A stretch of 64,000 nt of DNA from Arthrobacter sp. (GTDB lineage Bacteria > Actinomycetota > Actinomycetes > Actinomycetales > Micrococcaceae): contig JAITLQ010000012.1 in the NCBI GenBank assembly GCA_031277795.1, positions 1-64,000 on the forward strand, in the 5' to 3' direction. Position 1 is the stretch's first letter. Each line of letters opens with the position of its first letter. The position numbers and the translations under genes were made by a program. Shown piece after piece: positions 25,505-34,397 of the stretch. The notes under the pieces were generated by a model that worked only from the letters and a program-made list of their open reading frames with translations, was not told where the DNA came from and ran no database searches.

Positions 25505-25882
25505 ATGCGTCGTTATGGCTGGCTGCTCTGGTTTGTCCTTGATCTTGTGCTCGTGGTGGTGTTCGCCGCGTCGGGCCGCTCCACCCACGCCGAAAGCCTC
25601 GACGTGCTCGGCACCTTGGGCACGGCGGCACCGTTCCTCATCGCCCTCGTGGCCTCGACCCTCGCCACCAAGGGATGGAAGACGATCAACGACGTCTGGC
25701 CGTGGGGCTTTGTGGTCTGGGCGGGCACCGTGGTGCTCGGCCTGGGACTGCGCCTGCTCTTCGGGTCCACGGCAGCCTGGCCGTTTGTCCTGGTGACGAC
25801 GGGCACCCTCGCGCTCTTCCTCATCGGGCGCCGCGCCGTGGCGGGGCTCCTGATTCGCAATCGCGTCAAGCTGCGCGGTTAG
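25505..25882 (+). CDS. DUF3054 family membrane protein
   Basis: A 125-residue integral membrane protein with four helices (about residues 5-22, 40-55, 68-85, 90-110). The start RRYGWLLWFVLDLVLVVVFA and the WPWGFVVW motif are typical of DUF3054, a small actinobacterial family without known function. It is probably transcribed from a leaderless promoter, divergent from the SatD-like gene. Confidence 0.88.
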   Translation: MRRYGWLLWFVLDLVLVVVFAASGRSTHAESLDVLGTLGTAAPFLIALVASTLATKGWKTINDVWPWGFVVWAGTVVLGLGLRLLFGSTAAWPFVLVTTGTLALFLIGRRAVAGLLIRNRVKLRG

Positions 25883-25962
25883 GGCCCACGCGGCGGTAAC
25901 GTTCAACGCGTGGGCCGCGGCAGCGCCGCCTTCGCACTCAAAGCTTCCTACAAGGAGAAGAC

Positions 25963-26244
25963 ATGATCACCGCCTTTGTCATGATTCAGGTGGAGTCCGC
26001 GCTGATTCCCGAGGCGGCGCAGGCGATCTCCGAGCTGCAGGGCGTGGCCGAGGTCTACTCCGTGGCGGGCGGCGAGGCCGATCTCATCGCCGTGGTGCGC
26101 GTCGGCGCCCACGAGGAGCTCGCCGACGTCATCCCGAACCGGGTTTCGAAGGTGGCGGGGGTCAAGGAGACCACGACCCACATCGCCTTCCGCGCCTTCT
26201 CCAAGCACGATCTCGAGGCGGCCTTCAGCCTCGGCCTCGAGTAA
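25963..26244 (+). CDS. Stand-alone Lrp/AsnC ligand-binding (RAM) domain protein
   Basis: A 93-residue protein that is only the alpha/beta RAM domain of Lrp/AsnC regulators, without a DNA-binding domain. The pattern VEVYSVAGGEADLIAVVRV and the C-terminal TTTHIAFRAFS strand are typical. Such single-domain proteins form decamers or dimers and may sense amino acids or modulate full-length Lrp proteins. AAGGAG precedes the ATG at 25963. It converges on trpD across a perfect hairpin; a link with amino acid metabolism is only suggestive. Confidence 0.88.
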   Translation: MITAFVMIQVESALIPEAAQAISELQGVAEVYSVAGGEADLIAVVRVGAHEELADVIPNRVSKVAGVKETTTHIAFRAFSKHDLEAAFSLGLE

Positions 26245-26257
26245 CGGGCCGCTCAAC

Positions 26258-26306
26258 GCACGACGGCGGGTTGGTCACCTTCTAGGTGACCAACCCGCCG
26301 TCGTGC
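26258..26306. terminator. Perfect bidirectional terminator hairpin
   Basis: Perfect 23-bp stem (26258-26280 with 26284-26306) and a 3-base loop between the convergent Lrp-type gene and trpD. Confidence 0.88.
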
Positions 26307-26323
26307 TGTTGGCTGAGGCGGCC

Positions 26324-27382
26324 TCAGGCCGCGTTGCTCGCGCTGACCCAGCGCTCGAGCACCTTCGCCGCCGCGCCGGAGGCCACGGACTCGCGCGCCG
26401 TCTGCAGGGCGGCGGCGAGGCGCTCCTCGAGGGAGCCGTCGGCCGTGGGCGCGTAGGCCACGAGTGCGCCGGCGGCGTTCAGGAGCACGGCATCCAGGGC
26501 GGCGCCCGGCGTGCCGACCAGGACATCGCGGACCACCTGGGCGTTGTGGCTTGCCTCGCCGCCGCGCAGATCGTCCAGCGTGACGCGGGCCAGCCCGAGG
26601 TCGCGGGCGTCGATGACGTGCTCCCGCACGGCTCCGTCGCGGACCTCCCAGACCCGGTTGTCTGCGGTGGTGGTGAGCTCGTCGAGCCCGTCCTCGCCGC
26701 GGAACACGAGGGCCCGCTTGCCGCGCGAGGCGAGCACTCCAGCCATGATCGGCGCCATGCGCAGGTCGGCGCAGCCGATGGCGGAGGCCGTGGGGTTGGC
26801 CGGATTGGTCATCGGGCCCATGAAGTTGAAGGCCGTCGGCACACCGAGCTGGGCCCTGGCCGGGGCGGCGTGGGCCATCGAGGGATGGAAGAGGCGGGCG
26901 AAGCAGAAGGTGAGGCCGGCCGCCTCCAGCACGCCGGGCAGCGCCTCGGCCGGGAGGTCGAGCTTCACGCCCAACGCCTCGATCACGTCCGCGGTGCCGG
27001 TCGTCGAGGAGGCGGCACGGTTGCCGTGCTTGACTACGCGGGCGCCGGCGCCGGCGGCCACGAGGGCGGCCATGGTGGAGATGTTCACCGTGTTCTGGCG
27101 ATCGCCGCCCGTGCCGACGATGTCGAGGCTCTCCCCCTGGATGGGAAGCGGGCGGGCCGCTGCGGTCATCGCCTCGACGAGGCCGGTGAACTCGTCGATG
27201 GTCTCGCCCTTGGCGCGTAAGGCGACGAGGAAACCGGCCACCTGCACATCGCTCGCGGCGCCCTGCATGATCTGCGACATCGCCCAGGCGGACCATCGCT
27301 GCGGAAGATCCTGCCGAGCGATCAGGGCGGACAGAACCGCTGGCCAAGTGGGGGTCGTGGCATCCATGACTGAGGCGTTCAC
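26324..27382 (-). CDS. trpD: Anthranilate phosphoribosyltransferase
   Basis: A 352-residue enzyme that joins anthranilate with PRPP in tryptophan synthesis. The PRPP-binding motif [14 protein letters not shown] (about residues 90-103), KHGNRAASS, the [11 protein letters not shown] segment and the [11 protein letters not shown] motif are all present. A GTG at 27382 is chosen because TAGCCT lies exactly six bases upstream (leaderless layout); the ATG at 27367 is an alternative. The gene stands alone, separated from other trp genes, as in many actinobacteria. Confidence 0.95.
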   Translation of the reverse strand: MNASVMDATTPTWPAVLSALIARQDLPQRWSAWAMSQIMQGAASDVQVAGFLVALRAKGETIDEFTGLVEAMTAAARPLPIQGESLDIVGTGGDRQNTVNISTMAALVAAGAGARVVKHGNRAASSTTGTADVIEALGVKLDLPAEALPGVLEAAGLTFCFARLFHPSMAHAAPARAQLGVPTAFNFMGPMTNPANPTASAIGCADLRMAPIMAGVLASRGKRALVFRGEDGLDELTTTADNRVWEVRDGAVREHVIDARDLGLARVTLDDLRGGEASHNAQVVRDVLVGTPGAALDAVLLNAAGALVAYAPTADGSLEERLAAALQTARESVASGAAAKVLERWVSASNAA

Positions 27383-27388
27383 AGCCCT

Positions 27389-27394
27389 AGGCTA
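27389..27394 (-). promoter_or_regulatory. -10 element of trpD (leaderless)
   Basis: TAGCCT on the - strand, six bases, then the GTG at 27382. Confidence 0.5.
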
Positions 27395-27473
27395 GCCGCC
27401 CACGGGGGCCAGCTTTGCCTTGCGTGGCGGCGCCGAAGCGAACATGACGCGGGGCGCGACACGCCCATGTCTA

Positions 27474-27486
27474 CTACCGCTGGTAG
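27474..27486. promoter_or_regulatory. Small palindrome CTACC-N3-GGTAG
   Basis: A perfect 5-bp inverted repeat in the 224-base gap between divergent trpD and ctaE. It is a weak operator candidate; nothing else in this gap is recognisable apart from the two promoters. Confidence 0.2.
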
Positions 27487-27570
27487 AAGACTTGGGCCCC
27501 GGCATCCGCGCCAATTCGCCAAAAATGCCGCCACAACGCCTAAACGGCGGGCAAGTGGGCATTCCGTGCG

Positions 27571-27600
27571 TTGGGTAAATCGGGCCCGAATGAGGATAAT
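27571..27600 (+). promoter_or_regulatory. Promoter of the ctaE-qcrCAB operon
   Basis: TTGGGT (27571-27576), an 18-base spacer, and GATAAT (27595-27600), followed by six bases and the GTG at 27607. GAGGGGG just before the start could also serve as a ribosome site, so leaderless or very short-leader initiation is possible. Confidence 0.55.
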
Positions 27601-27606
27601 GAGGGG

Positions 27607-28257
27607 GTGACCACTGCGACTTCATCACTAAGCACCCAGGCGCACTCCTCCCCGAGGCGCCCCAACATGGTCGCCGTGGGGACCATCGTCTGGCTCTCTT
27701 CCGAGCTGATGTTCTTCGCGGCACTCTTTGCCATGTACTTCACCCTCCGCGCGGCCGTGCCCGAGGTGTGGGCCCACGACACCGAGGCGCTGAACATGCC
27801 CCTCGCCCTCGTGAACTCCCTCATCCTGGTGGCCTCCTCCTTCACCTGCCAGATCGGCGTGGCGAAGGTGGAGTCCCACGGCAAGCCCGCGCAGCCCCGC
27901 CGCACCGGCTCGATCTGGGACCTGAAGAACTGGGGGATGGCCGAATGGTTCTTCCTCTCGTTCCTGATGGGCGCCATCTTCATCGCCGTGCAGGCCTTTG
28001 AGTACACGGAGCTCGTGCACGAGGGCATCACGCTCGCCAGCTCGGCGTTCGGCTCGGTCTTCTTCCTGACGACCGGCTTCCACGGCCTGCACGTCATCGG
28101 TGGCCTGGTCGCGTTCCTGCTGATCATCGGCCGCTCCTACATGGCCCGGAACTTCGGCGCCCACGAGGCCACCTCGGCCGTCGTCGTGTCCTACTACTGG
28201 CACTTCGTCGACGTGGTCTGGGTTGCCCTGTTCCTGATCATCTACGTCATCAAGTAA
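27607..28257 (+). CDS. ctaE: Cytochrome c oxidase subunit III
   Basis: A 216-residue subunit III of the aa3-type cytochrome oxidase. Five hydrophobic helices match the family: [22 protein letters not shown], then [31 protein letters not shown] with Glu in [21 protein letters not shown] and [14 protein letters not shown] (these motifs are partial). The GTG at 27607 gives the usual N-terminus. In actinobacteria ctaE lies directly before qcrCAB, as here, because the two complexes form a supercomplex. Confidence 0.96.
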   Translation: MTTATSSLSTQAHSSPRRPNMVAVGTIVWLSSELMFFAALFAMYFTLRAAVPEVWAHDTEALNMPLALVNSLILVASSFTCQIGVAKVESHGKPAQPRRTGSIWDLKNWGMAEWFFLSFLMGAIFIAVQAFEYTELVHEGITLASSAFGSVFFLTTGFHGLHVIGGLVAFLLIIGRSYMARNFGAHEATSAVVVSYYWHFVDVVWVALFLIIYVIK

Positions 28258-28318
28258 GCCCCCCGGCGCCCACGCACGGGCGTCACCTACGCACCACCCC
28301 GAAGTGAGGACTCAGCTC

Positions 28319-29125
28319 GTGAAGGCTCTCTCGCAACGTCGGCGCTCCCCGCTGGCGGTGTTCGCCCTCCTCGTCATCGGTCTGCTCGTGACCGGCGGCC
28401 TGTACGCTGTCGCGTCCGGTTCCGTCTCCAAGGCTCAGGCCGATGAAACCACGCAGACCGTCAACGGCAGCGTCGAGAACGGCTCCAAGCTGTTCGCCGC
28501 TAACTGCGCCACCTGCCACGGCCTGGCGGCCGAGGGCTCCGATTCCGGCCCCTCACTCGTGGGTGTTGGCGCGGCCGCCGTCGATTTCCAGGTCGGCACC
28601 GGCCGCATGCCGATGCAGATGCAGGGCCCCCAGGCCCCGTCCAAGCCCGTCCAGTTCGACGAGCAGCAGACCGCCGACCTGGCCGCTTACGTCGCCTCCC
28701 TCGGCGCCGGCCCGGCGATCCCCGACGAGGAGACGATCGACATCTCCGGCGTCTCCGATGAGGAGCTGGCCAACGGCGGCACGATCTTCCGCGTGAACTG
28801 CGCCATGTGCCACAACGCCGCCGCCGCCGGTGGCGCCCTGACCCGCGGCAAGTTTGCCCCCTCCCTGGCTGGCGTCTCCGAGCAGCACATCTACGAGGCC
28901 ATGGTCACCGGCCCGCAGAACATGCCCGTCTTCAACGACTCCAACATCACCCGGGAGCAGAAGAAGCAGGTCATCGCCTACCTCAAGCACATCGAGGCGC
29001 AGGGCTCCCCGGGCGGCCAGGCCCTCGGTTCGCTCGGCCCCGTGTCCGAAGGCCTGTTCATCTGGACGGCCGGCATCGGCCTGATGGTCGCCTTCACCAT
29101 CTGGATCACGTCGCGTCACGCGTGA
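28319..29125 (+). CDS. qcrC: Di-heme cytochrome c subunit of the bc complex
   Basis: A 268-residue di-heme cytochrome cc1 that passes electrons from the bcc complex to the aa3 oxidase. Two heme-binding CxxCH motifs are visible: CATCH (about residue 57) and CAMCH (about 162). Each precedes a small cytochrome c domain. There is an N-terminal signal-anchor (about 10-35) and a C-terminal helix (about 245-263). I chose the GTG at 28319 with GAGG upstream; a GTG at 28304 has no such site. It is part of ctaE-qcrC-qcrA-qcrB. Confidence 0.95.
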   Translation: MKALSQRRRSPLAVFALLVIGLLVTGGLYAVASGSVSKAQADETTQTVNGSVENGSKLFAANCATCHGLAAEGSDSGPSLVGVGAAAVDFQVGTGRMPMQMQGPQAPSKPVQFDEQQTADLAAYVASLGAGPAIPDEETIDISGVSDEELANGGTIFRVNCAMCHNAAAAGGALTRGKFAPSLAGVSEQHIYEAMVTGPQNMPVFNDSNITREQKKQVIAYLKHIEAQGSPGGQALGSLGPVSEGLFIWTAGIGLMVAFTIWITSRHA

Positions 29126-29193
29126 TCCACGGGGGGTCAGTTCCCCCTACCCCACACTTCACACGCACATCTGAGAGAAGGTAGAGAGACACT

Positions 29194-30246
29194 ATGGGCG
29201 ACGAACGTCACGGTGACCCGAAGCATTCGGGTGCCGTCGATCCGGTCGGTCAGGGAGACGTGAATCAGTTCACAAATCCCGGTCTGCCTCCCCATCCCCC
29301 GCGCATCACCGATACGAACCCCCAGGCCGAGAAGCGCGCTGAGCGCCAGGTCATGGTGCTGTTCATCATCTCGGTGATCGGCACGGTCCTGTTCTTCTTT
29401 GGCTACTTCGGCGTCGGTCACACCGGCATCGAGATCGGCACCAAGCTGCGCCTGCAGAACACCCTGATCGGCCTCGGCACGGCCTTTGCCATGCTCGGCA
29501 TCGGCCTCGGCATCATCCACTGGGCCAAGGCCCTGATGCCCGATCACGAGACCGCGGAGTCCCGGCACGAGATCGCGCCGGAGTCCCAGCGCGCCGAGGC
29601 CCAGGAGATCATCGAGCAGGTGCTCGAGGAGTCCGGCATGAAGCGTCGCAAGGTGCTGCGCAACACCCTCCTGGGTGCCGCCGCCATCGCGCCGCTGCCG
29701 GCCATCTTCATGTTCCGCGACCTTGACCGCTCGCAGCTCGGCGCCCACGCCATGGTTGACCGCCTGCGCCACACCATGTGGTCCGAGGGCGTCCGCCTCG
29801 TGCGCGACCCCTCCGGCCTGCCGATCAAGGCCTCCGACGTCCAGCTGGGTTCGGCGTTCCACGTCATCCCCGAGGGCCTCAACGAGCTCCACGAGGGCAA
29901 GCTGAACGAGAAGGCCAAGGCCGTCGTCCTGCTCATGCGCCTCCCCAAGGACAAGATGACGGTCTCCCCCGGCCGCGAGACCTGGAACGTCGACGGCATC
30001 GTCGCCTACTCCAAGATCTGCACGCACGTGGGTTGCCCCGTCGCACTGTACGAGCAGCAGACGCACCACCTGCTGTGCCCCTGCCACCAGTCCACCTTCG
30101 ACCTGACGCAGGAGTGCAAGGTCATCTTCGGCCCCGCCGGACACGCCCTCCCGCAGCTGCCGATCAAGATGGACGATGAGGGATACCTGGTCGCGCAGAG
30201 CGACTTCCAGGAGCCCGTTGGCCCGAGCTACTGGGAGCGTGGCTGA
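29194..30246 (+). CDS. qcrA: Rieske iron-sulfur subunit of the bc complex
   Basis: A 350-residue actinobacterial Rieske protein with three N-terminal transmembrane helices (about residues 50-72, 88-108, 150-170 region) rather than the single anchor of proteobacteria. The 2Fe-2S ligands are in CTHVGC (about 275-280) and CPCHQS (about 293-298). It carries electrons from menaquinol to QcrC. A purine-rich ribosome site (AGAAGGTAGAG) precedes the ATG at 29194, and qcrB starts five bases after the stop. Confidence 0.95.
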   Translation: MGDERHGDPKHSGAVDPVGQGDVNQFTNPGLPPHPPRITDTNPQAEKRAERQVMVLFIISVIGTVLFFFGYFGVGHTGIEIGTKLRLQNTLIGLGTAFAMLGIGLGIIHWAKALMPDHETAESRHEIAPESQRAEAQEIIEQVLEESGMKRRKVLRNTLLGAAAIAPLPAIFMFRDLDRSQLGAHAMVDRLRHTMWSEGVRLVRDPSGLPIKASDVQLGSAFHVIPEGLNELHEGKLNEKAKAVVLLMRLPKDKMTVSPGRETWNVDGIVAYSKICTHVGCPVALYEQQTHHLLCPCHQSTFDLTQECKVIFGPAGHALPQLPIKMDDEGYLVAQSDFQEPVGPSYWERG

Positions 30247-30251
30247 TCACT

Positions 30252-31913
30252 ATGTCTCAGACGACTGAATACACCCCCAAGACTGACGTCGGGCGCATCG
30301 CCAACTTCGTCAATCAGCGCACCGGTGCTGCGGCCGCCGTCAAGGAGTTCGGCCGCAAGATCTTCCCGGATCACTGGTCGTTCATGTTTGGTGAAGTGGC
30401 GCTGTACTCCTTCATCATCCTTCTGCTCTCCGGCACCTTCCTGACGTTCTTCTTCGATCCGTCGATGGCCGAGACGCACTACGACGGCTCCTACGTGCCG
30501 CTGCGCGGCATCGAGATGTCCGTGGCCTACTCGTCCTCGCTCGACATCTCCTTCGATGTCCGCGGCGGCCTGTTCATGCGCCAGGTCCACCACTGGGCCG
30601 CCCTGCTGTTCGTGGCCGGCATGTCCGTGCACATGCTGCGCGTGTTCTTCACGGGCGCCTTCCGTCGCCCGCGTGAGCTGAACTGGGTTGTCGGCGGCGT
30701 GCTGCTCATCCTGGGCATGGCCGCTGGGTTCACCGGCTACTCGCTTCCCGATGACCTGCTCTCCGGCAACGGCCTGCGCATCATCGACGGCGTCATCAAG
30801 GCCATCCCGGTCGTGGGTACCTACATCTCCTTCTTCCTCTTCGGTGGGGAGTTCCCGGGTACGGCGATCATCGGCCGCCTTTACGTCCTGCACATCCTGC
30901 TGGTTCCCGCGATCATCCTGCTGATGGTCGTGCTGCACCTCATGATGGTGGTCATCCACAAGCACACCCAGTACCCCGGCCCGGGCCGCACCGAGGACAA
31001 CGTCGTCGGCTTCCCGGTTGGTCCGGTGTACGCCGCCAAGGCCGGTGGCTTCTTCTTCGTGGTCTTTGGCGCGATCGCCGCGATCGCCGCCCTCTTCCAG
31101 ATCAACCCGATCTGGAACTACGGCCCGTACGATCCGTCCCCGGTTTCCGCCGGTACCCAGCCTGACTGGTACATCGGCTGGGTCGATGGCGCCCTGCGTC
31201 TCATGCCCGGCGTGCTGGGCGACTTCTCCTTCGAGCGCAACGTCGCCTTCCCGTGGGGCCACAACACCTTCGTGTTCAACGTGCTGCTGCCGGCCCTCGG
31301 CCCGGCGCTCTTCCTCCTCGGCCTGCTCTTTGCCTGGCCGTGGATCGAGCGGTGGATCACCAAGGACAACCGCGAGCACCACATCCTGGACCGCCCGCGC
31401 AACGCCCCGTTCCGCACGGCCGTCGGTGCCGCAGGTGTCGTGTTCTACTGCACCATGTGGGCCGCCGCCTCGTCCGACCTCATCGCCACGCACTTCCACG
31501 TGTCGCTGAACGATGTGACGTACTGGCTGCGCACCATCTTCATCATCGGCCCCTTCATCGCCTTCTGGATCACGCGCCGCCTGTGCCTGTCGCTGCAGCG
31601 CAAGGATCGCGAGACGGTGCTGCACGGCCGCGAGGCCGGCGTCATCATGATGTCGCCCGAGGGTGGCTACTCCGAGAAGCACGAGCAGCTCAACGAGTAC
31701 AAGCGCTGGCGCCTGGTGTCCTTCGACACCCCGCAGTACATCCCGGCCCAGCCCGATGAGGACGGCAAGATCACCAAGAAGGAGAAGCGCCGCGCCAAGT
31801 GGAGCAAGTTCTTCCTCGAGGATCGCGTCGCCCCCGTTACGCCGGCCGAGCTGGCCGCCGCGCACGATCACCACGAGGTGGAGGGTGGCGACCACAAGTC
31901 GCTGGGTCACTGA
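30252..31913 (+). CDS. qcrB: Cytochrome b subunit of the bc complex
   Basis: A 553-residue cytochrome b with an actinobacterial C-terminal extension. Heme-ligand histidines lie in HHWAALLFVAGMSVHMLRVF (helix II) and in the helix with VLHLMMVVIHKH (helix IV). The PEWY-type quinol-site motif appears here as PDWYIGW. Extra C-terminal helices and a charged tail (about 440-553, with KKEKRRAKW) follow, as in other Actinobacteria. It is the last gene of ctaE-qcrCAB, followed by a strong terminator. Confidence 0.96.
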   Translation: MSQTTEYTPKTDVGRIANFVNQRTGAAAAVKEFGRKIFPDHWSFMFGEVALYSFIILLLSGTFLTFFFDPSMAETHYDGSYVPLRGIEMSVAYSSSLDISFDVRGGLFMRQVHHWAALLFVAGMSVHMLRVFFTGAFRRPRELNWVVGGVLLILGMAAGFTGYSLPDDLLSGNGLRIIDGVIKAIPVVGTYISFFLFGGEFPGTAIIGRLYVLHILLVPAIILLMVVLHLMMVVIHKHTQYPGPGRTEDNVVGFPVGPVYAAKAGGFFFVVFGAIAAIAALFQINPIWNYGPYDPSPVSAGTQPDWYIGWVDGALRLMPGVLGDFSFERNVAFPWGHNTFVFNVLLPALGPALFLLGLLFAWPWIERWITKDNREHHILDRPRNAPFRTAVGAAGVVFYCTMWAAASSDLIATHFHVSLNDVTYWLRTIFIIGPFIAFWITRRLCLSLQRKDRETVLHGREAGVIMMSPEGGYSEKHEQLNEYKRWRLVSFDTPQYIPAQPDEDGKITKKEKRRAKWSKFFLEDRVAPVTPAELAAAHDHHEVEGGDHKSLGH

Positions 31914-31929
31914 CCACTCCCCCACTTCA

Positions 31930-31976
31930 CCCGAGGGCCCCACACGCTGTGAGCGTGTGGGGCCCTCGGGCTTTTG
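31930..31976 (+). terminator. Rho-independent terminator of qcrB
   Basis: A perfect 19-bp stem (31930-31948 with 31952-31970), a 3-base loop, then CTTTTG. It also forms the 5' hairpin of repeat unit A described below. Confidence 0.93.
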
Positions 31977-32312
31977 CCGTGTGGGCCCCGGAGCACGACG
32001 GCGCGTGGTGCCCTGACGTGGGCCGGCCTGGCCTTAGGCGGCCGGCCAGCTGGGCGGCGCTGGCATGGTGCGGGCAGGCGCGGCTCCCCGACCCGGGACG
32101 ACGGACGGGTCCCCGAGCCGACGGTCGGGCCGGGCTCGCCCGGACTGAGTGCAGACGTGCCCGAAGTCAATGCACGGCGAAGCTTCGCTGCTCGCACGCT
32201 TCACCACTCGACGACTGAGCACCGAACGCCGCCTCGCCGCTTCCTCCCCTCGCCGCCACCTCCTCGCCAGCTCGCCCCTCGACTCCTCGCCACCAAGGTT
32301 TGCCCATCCCGT

Positions 32313-32351
32313 TTGCGCTTTGCCCCGGGGAATACCCGGGGCAAAGCGCAA
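32313..32351. repeat. Palindrome of repeat unit A
   Basis: A 17-bp perfect stem around the loop GAATA (32330-32334), with core arms GCGCTTTGCCCCGGG and CCCGGGGCAAAGCGC. An outer 9-bp arm pair (TTTGCCCAT / ATGGGCAAA) extends the structure. The core is identical in unit B. Confidence 0.85.
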
Positions 32352-32470
32352 GAACCATGGGCAAAGCTTCACTGGGGTGGGTCTGCTGGGAGCGAGCGAG
32401 CCTGTGCACCACACCGTGAGCCGGGGACGCTGGAGCCCCGTGGACGGCGCTGCGCTGTGCCAAGCGGCGG

Positions 32471-33061
32471 GGCGCCACACGTACGAAGCATGTGGCGCCC
32501 TCGGGCCTTCGCGCAGAGGGCTCCCGTGCCGATGACGCGTAGTGTCGCGACTTTGGACGACGCGGGGTGTCCGGGTTCTCGACGCCGGCGGCCTTGGCGG
32601 CAGGGCAGCGCTGGTCTGGTGCGGGTACGGGGAGCCCCCCGCTCCAGGTCGACGGACGGGGCCGCTAGCCGACGGGCGGGTTGGGCTCGTCCGGACTGGG
32701 TGCAGACGTGCCCGGTGCCAATGCGCGGCGAGGCCTCGTTGCTCGCACGTTCGCCGCTCGTCGACCAAGAACCGCGCCTCGCCTCGGCGCATGCTCTCCA
32801 GCTGGTCTCCTCGCCACCCAACCTGCTCGTCCCCGGAGGTTTGCCTATGTTTTTCGCGCTTTGCCCCGGGGAATACCCGGGGCAAAGCGCGAAAACCATG
32901 GGCAAAGTTGCGTGTGGGGTGGCTACGTCAGGCGGGGACGCGAGGTGGGGCTGGGCCAGGTGTGTCTGCGGGGCGGCTGCCAAAGGTGGAGCCACGAGGC
33001 AGGGCTGCGCTAGGTGTGTCTGCGGTCGGGTCCGGGGGCGGGTCTGCGGGGAGCGAACGAG
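32471..33061. repeat. Tandem repeat unit B (non-coding, about 590 bp)
   Basis: The second copy of the unit. It has a 5' hairpin (32471-32479 with 32491-32499, followed by CTCGGG), the shared GTGCAGACGTGCCCG block (32700), the palindrome at 32851-32895, and a tail GGGTCTGCGGGGAGCGAACG like that of unit A. It carries about 120 extra bases before the tail, including a short internal repeat (AGGTGTGTCTGCGG at 32958 and 33012). Confidence 0.78.
32851..32895. repeat. Palindrome of repeat unit B
   Basis: A perfect 20-bp stem around the loop GAATA (32871-32875). The 15-bp core arms are the same as in unit A. The next base pair is C-G here but T-A in unit A, a compensatory change that keeps pairing. 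Confidence 0.88.
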
Positions 33062-33085
33062 CAGGCGGCCGTGTTTCCGAGGTTC

Positions 33086-33898
33086 TTAACGCGTCAGGGG
33101 CACGGAGAGCCGGTAGCGATCGGCCCGATAGAAGCACGCCGAGTAGTTCATGAGGTGTTCCCCGGCGTACGCGTGACGGACGAGCTGGAGCAGGGGCGCC
33201 CCCTCCCCCACCCCGAGGAGCCGCGACTGGACGAGGGAGGCGGGAATCGCCTCGACCTGGTCCTCTCCCCATTCGAGGGTGACGCCGTAGCGCTCACGCA
33301 GGAAGGCGTACAGGGAGGCCGGCGCCCGCTCGCTCTCCAGCCCGGGGAGTCTGGCGGCGGGCAGGTAGTTCTCGTCGACGGCCATGGGCTCGCCGTCAGC
33401 CAACAGGAGGCGCTGGAGGTAGACGACGGGTGCCCCGACCTCGAGCCCCATCTCGCGGGCCAGCCAGCCGGTGGCCGCCGTGCTCTCGAAGCGCAGCACC
33501 CTCGAGGACGGGTGGAGCCCCCGCCGCCGCATGTCCTCCGAGAAGGAGCTCAGGCTGACCTTGGGCGCCGTCTGGCGTCGCGGCACGAAGGTGCCCAGGC
33601 CCGGCACCCGTTCAAGCACACCGCGCGTCACGAGTCCCTCGGTGGCCGCCCGGAGCGTTGATCGGGAGACGTTGAGCGCGGTGGAGAGCTCGCGCTCAGA
33701 CGGGAAAGCGTCGCCCGGTCCCGCCTGCAAGCGCAGTACAGACTCAATCACGCGTGCGAGCGCCGCCTGGCGGCTTTCTGGTCCCCGTTCACGCTGCCCG
33801 CGCCTGGCGGGCGCCGCACCGATGTCGTCGTCGCTCCACGCCTGCTGCAAGGGCTCGAGCAAGCGCCTGCCCTGGGCCCGCGTGCTCAACATCGTCAT
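33086..33898 (-). CDS. GntR-family regulator with UTRA domain (HutC type)
   Basis: A 270-residue transcription regulator. A winged helix (about residues 48-112) shows the GntR pattern PSERELSTALNVSRSTLRAATEGL (partly cited) and GLGTFV. The UTRA ligand domain (about 125-265) has the typical REMGLEVGAPVVYLQRLLLADGEPM block and YRLSVPLTR-type end. UTRA regulators usually sense sugars, amino acids or related metabolites. The start at 33898 has GGAAG about 10 bases upstream; an ATG at 33907 is possible. No obvious target operon is adjacent. Confidence 0.88.
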   Translation of the reverse strand: MTMLSTRAQGRRLLEPLQQAWSDDDIGAAPARRGQRERGPESRQAALARVIESVLRLQAGPGDAFPSERELSTALNVSRSTLRAATEGLVTRGVLERVPGLGTFVPRRQTAPKVSLSSFSEDMRRRGLHPSSRVLRFESTAATGWLAREMGLEVGAPVVYLQRLLLADGEPMAVDENYLPAARLPGLESERAPASLYAFLRERYGVTLEWGEDQVEAIPASLVQSRLLGVGEGAPLLQLVRHAYAGEHLMNYSACFYRADRYRLSVPLTR

Positions 33899-34339
33899 GG
33901 TTCCCATTCTTCCATCGCCCGGGAGCGGCGGGGCATCGGTGGCCGTGGCCGGGTGGCGGCTTGGGCGTCTTGGGAGTCCGAGGCGCGGTCGCCCCGGGCG
34001 TGGCCGAGGTGTTGGGCCACGCGGAGTGTCGCCGGCGCCGAACAGTCGGCCGCTCGAAGTCTCCCCACCACTCCCCCGGATCGCTCGGCAGGCCAGGCGT
34101 CGCCGGTGCTCCGCCGCAGGCCGGGTACGCCGCCCGGTGGCCCCACGCGACGTCGCGCGTCGTCGGGCCGTGGTGCCCAGTACGGCCTCGATCCGGCCCG
34201 GTGAGGGCGCCGCGGCTCCGGGGCAACGCCTCTGCGGCCCGCTCACGCGTGCTGGCGCACGGAACCGCTCGGCGCACCCCGGCGACGACTCCTGCTCCGA
34301 GCGCCACTCCCCCCCGGCAGCTAGCGCGGGTCAGAGCAG
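33899..34339. other. Gene-free region, nothing recognised
   Basis: About 440 bases of very GC-rich DNA between the GntR start and the ctaF terminator. It shows no convincing gene, RNA or repeat. It presumably contains the GntR promoter. Confidence 0.5.
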
Positions 34340-34385
34340 AAGCCACAGGGGCCCTCCGCTGCAAAGCGGAGAGCCCCTGTGGCTT
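34340..34385 (-). terminator. Terminator of the ctaC-ctaD-ctaF operon
   Basis: A 21-bp stem with one mismatch (34340-34360 with 34365-34385) and a GCAA loop, 13 bases after the ctaF stop. Confidence 0.85.
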
Positions 34386-34397
34386 GTGCGGTGTGGC

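Larger units (their letters stand above)
31930..32470. repeat. Tandem repeat unit A (non-coding, about 540 bp)
   Basis: The 1.1 kb between qcrB and the GntR gene holds two diverged direct copies of one unit. Unit A starts with a terminator-like hairpin ending in CCCTCGGG. It contains a conserved block (GTGCAGACGTGCCCG at 32149), and then a long palindrome at 32313-32351 flanked by TTTGCCCAT / ATGGGCAAA. Matching features recur in unit B 535-551 bases later. No convincing gene is present; the long open frames here arise from high GC. Confidence 0.8.

Noticed and set aside
31977-33085. CRISPR array or transposon in the repeat region
   Set aside because: Only two long, diverged units exist, with no short regular repeats or spacers, no transposase and no target-site duplication noticed.
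31974-33089. 371-residue ORF across the tandem repeats
   Set aside because: The frame crosses two palindromes and both repeat units, the opposite strand is open too, and composition is Arg/Pro/Ser-rich with no domain. The conserved feature is base pairing, not a reading frame.
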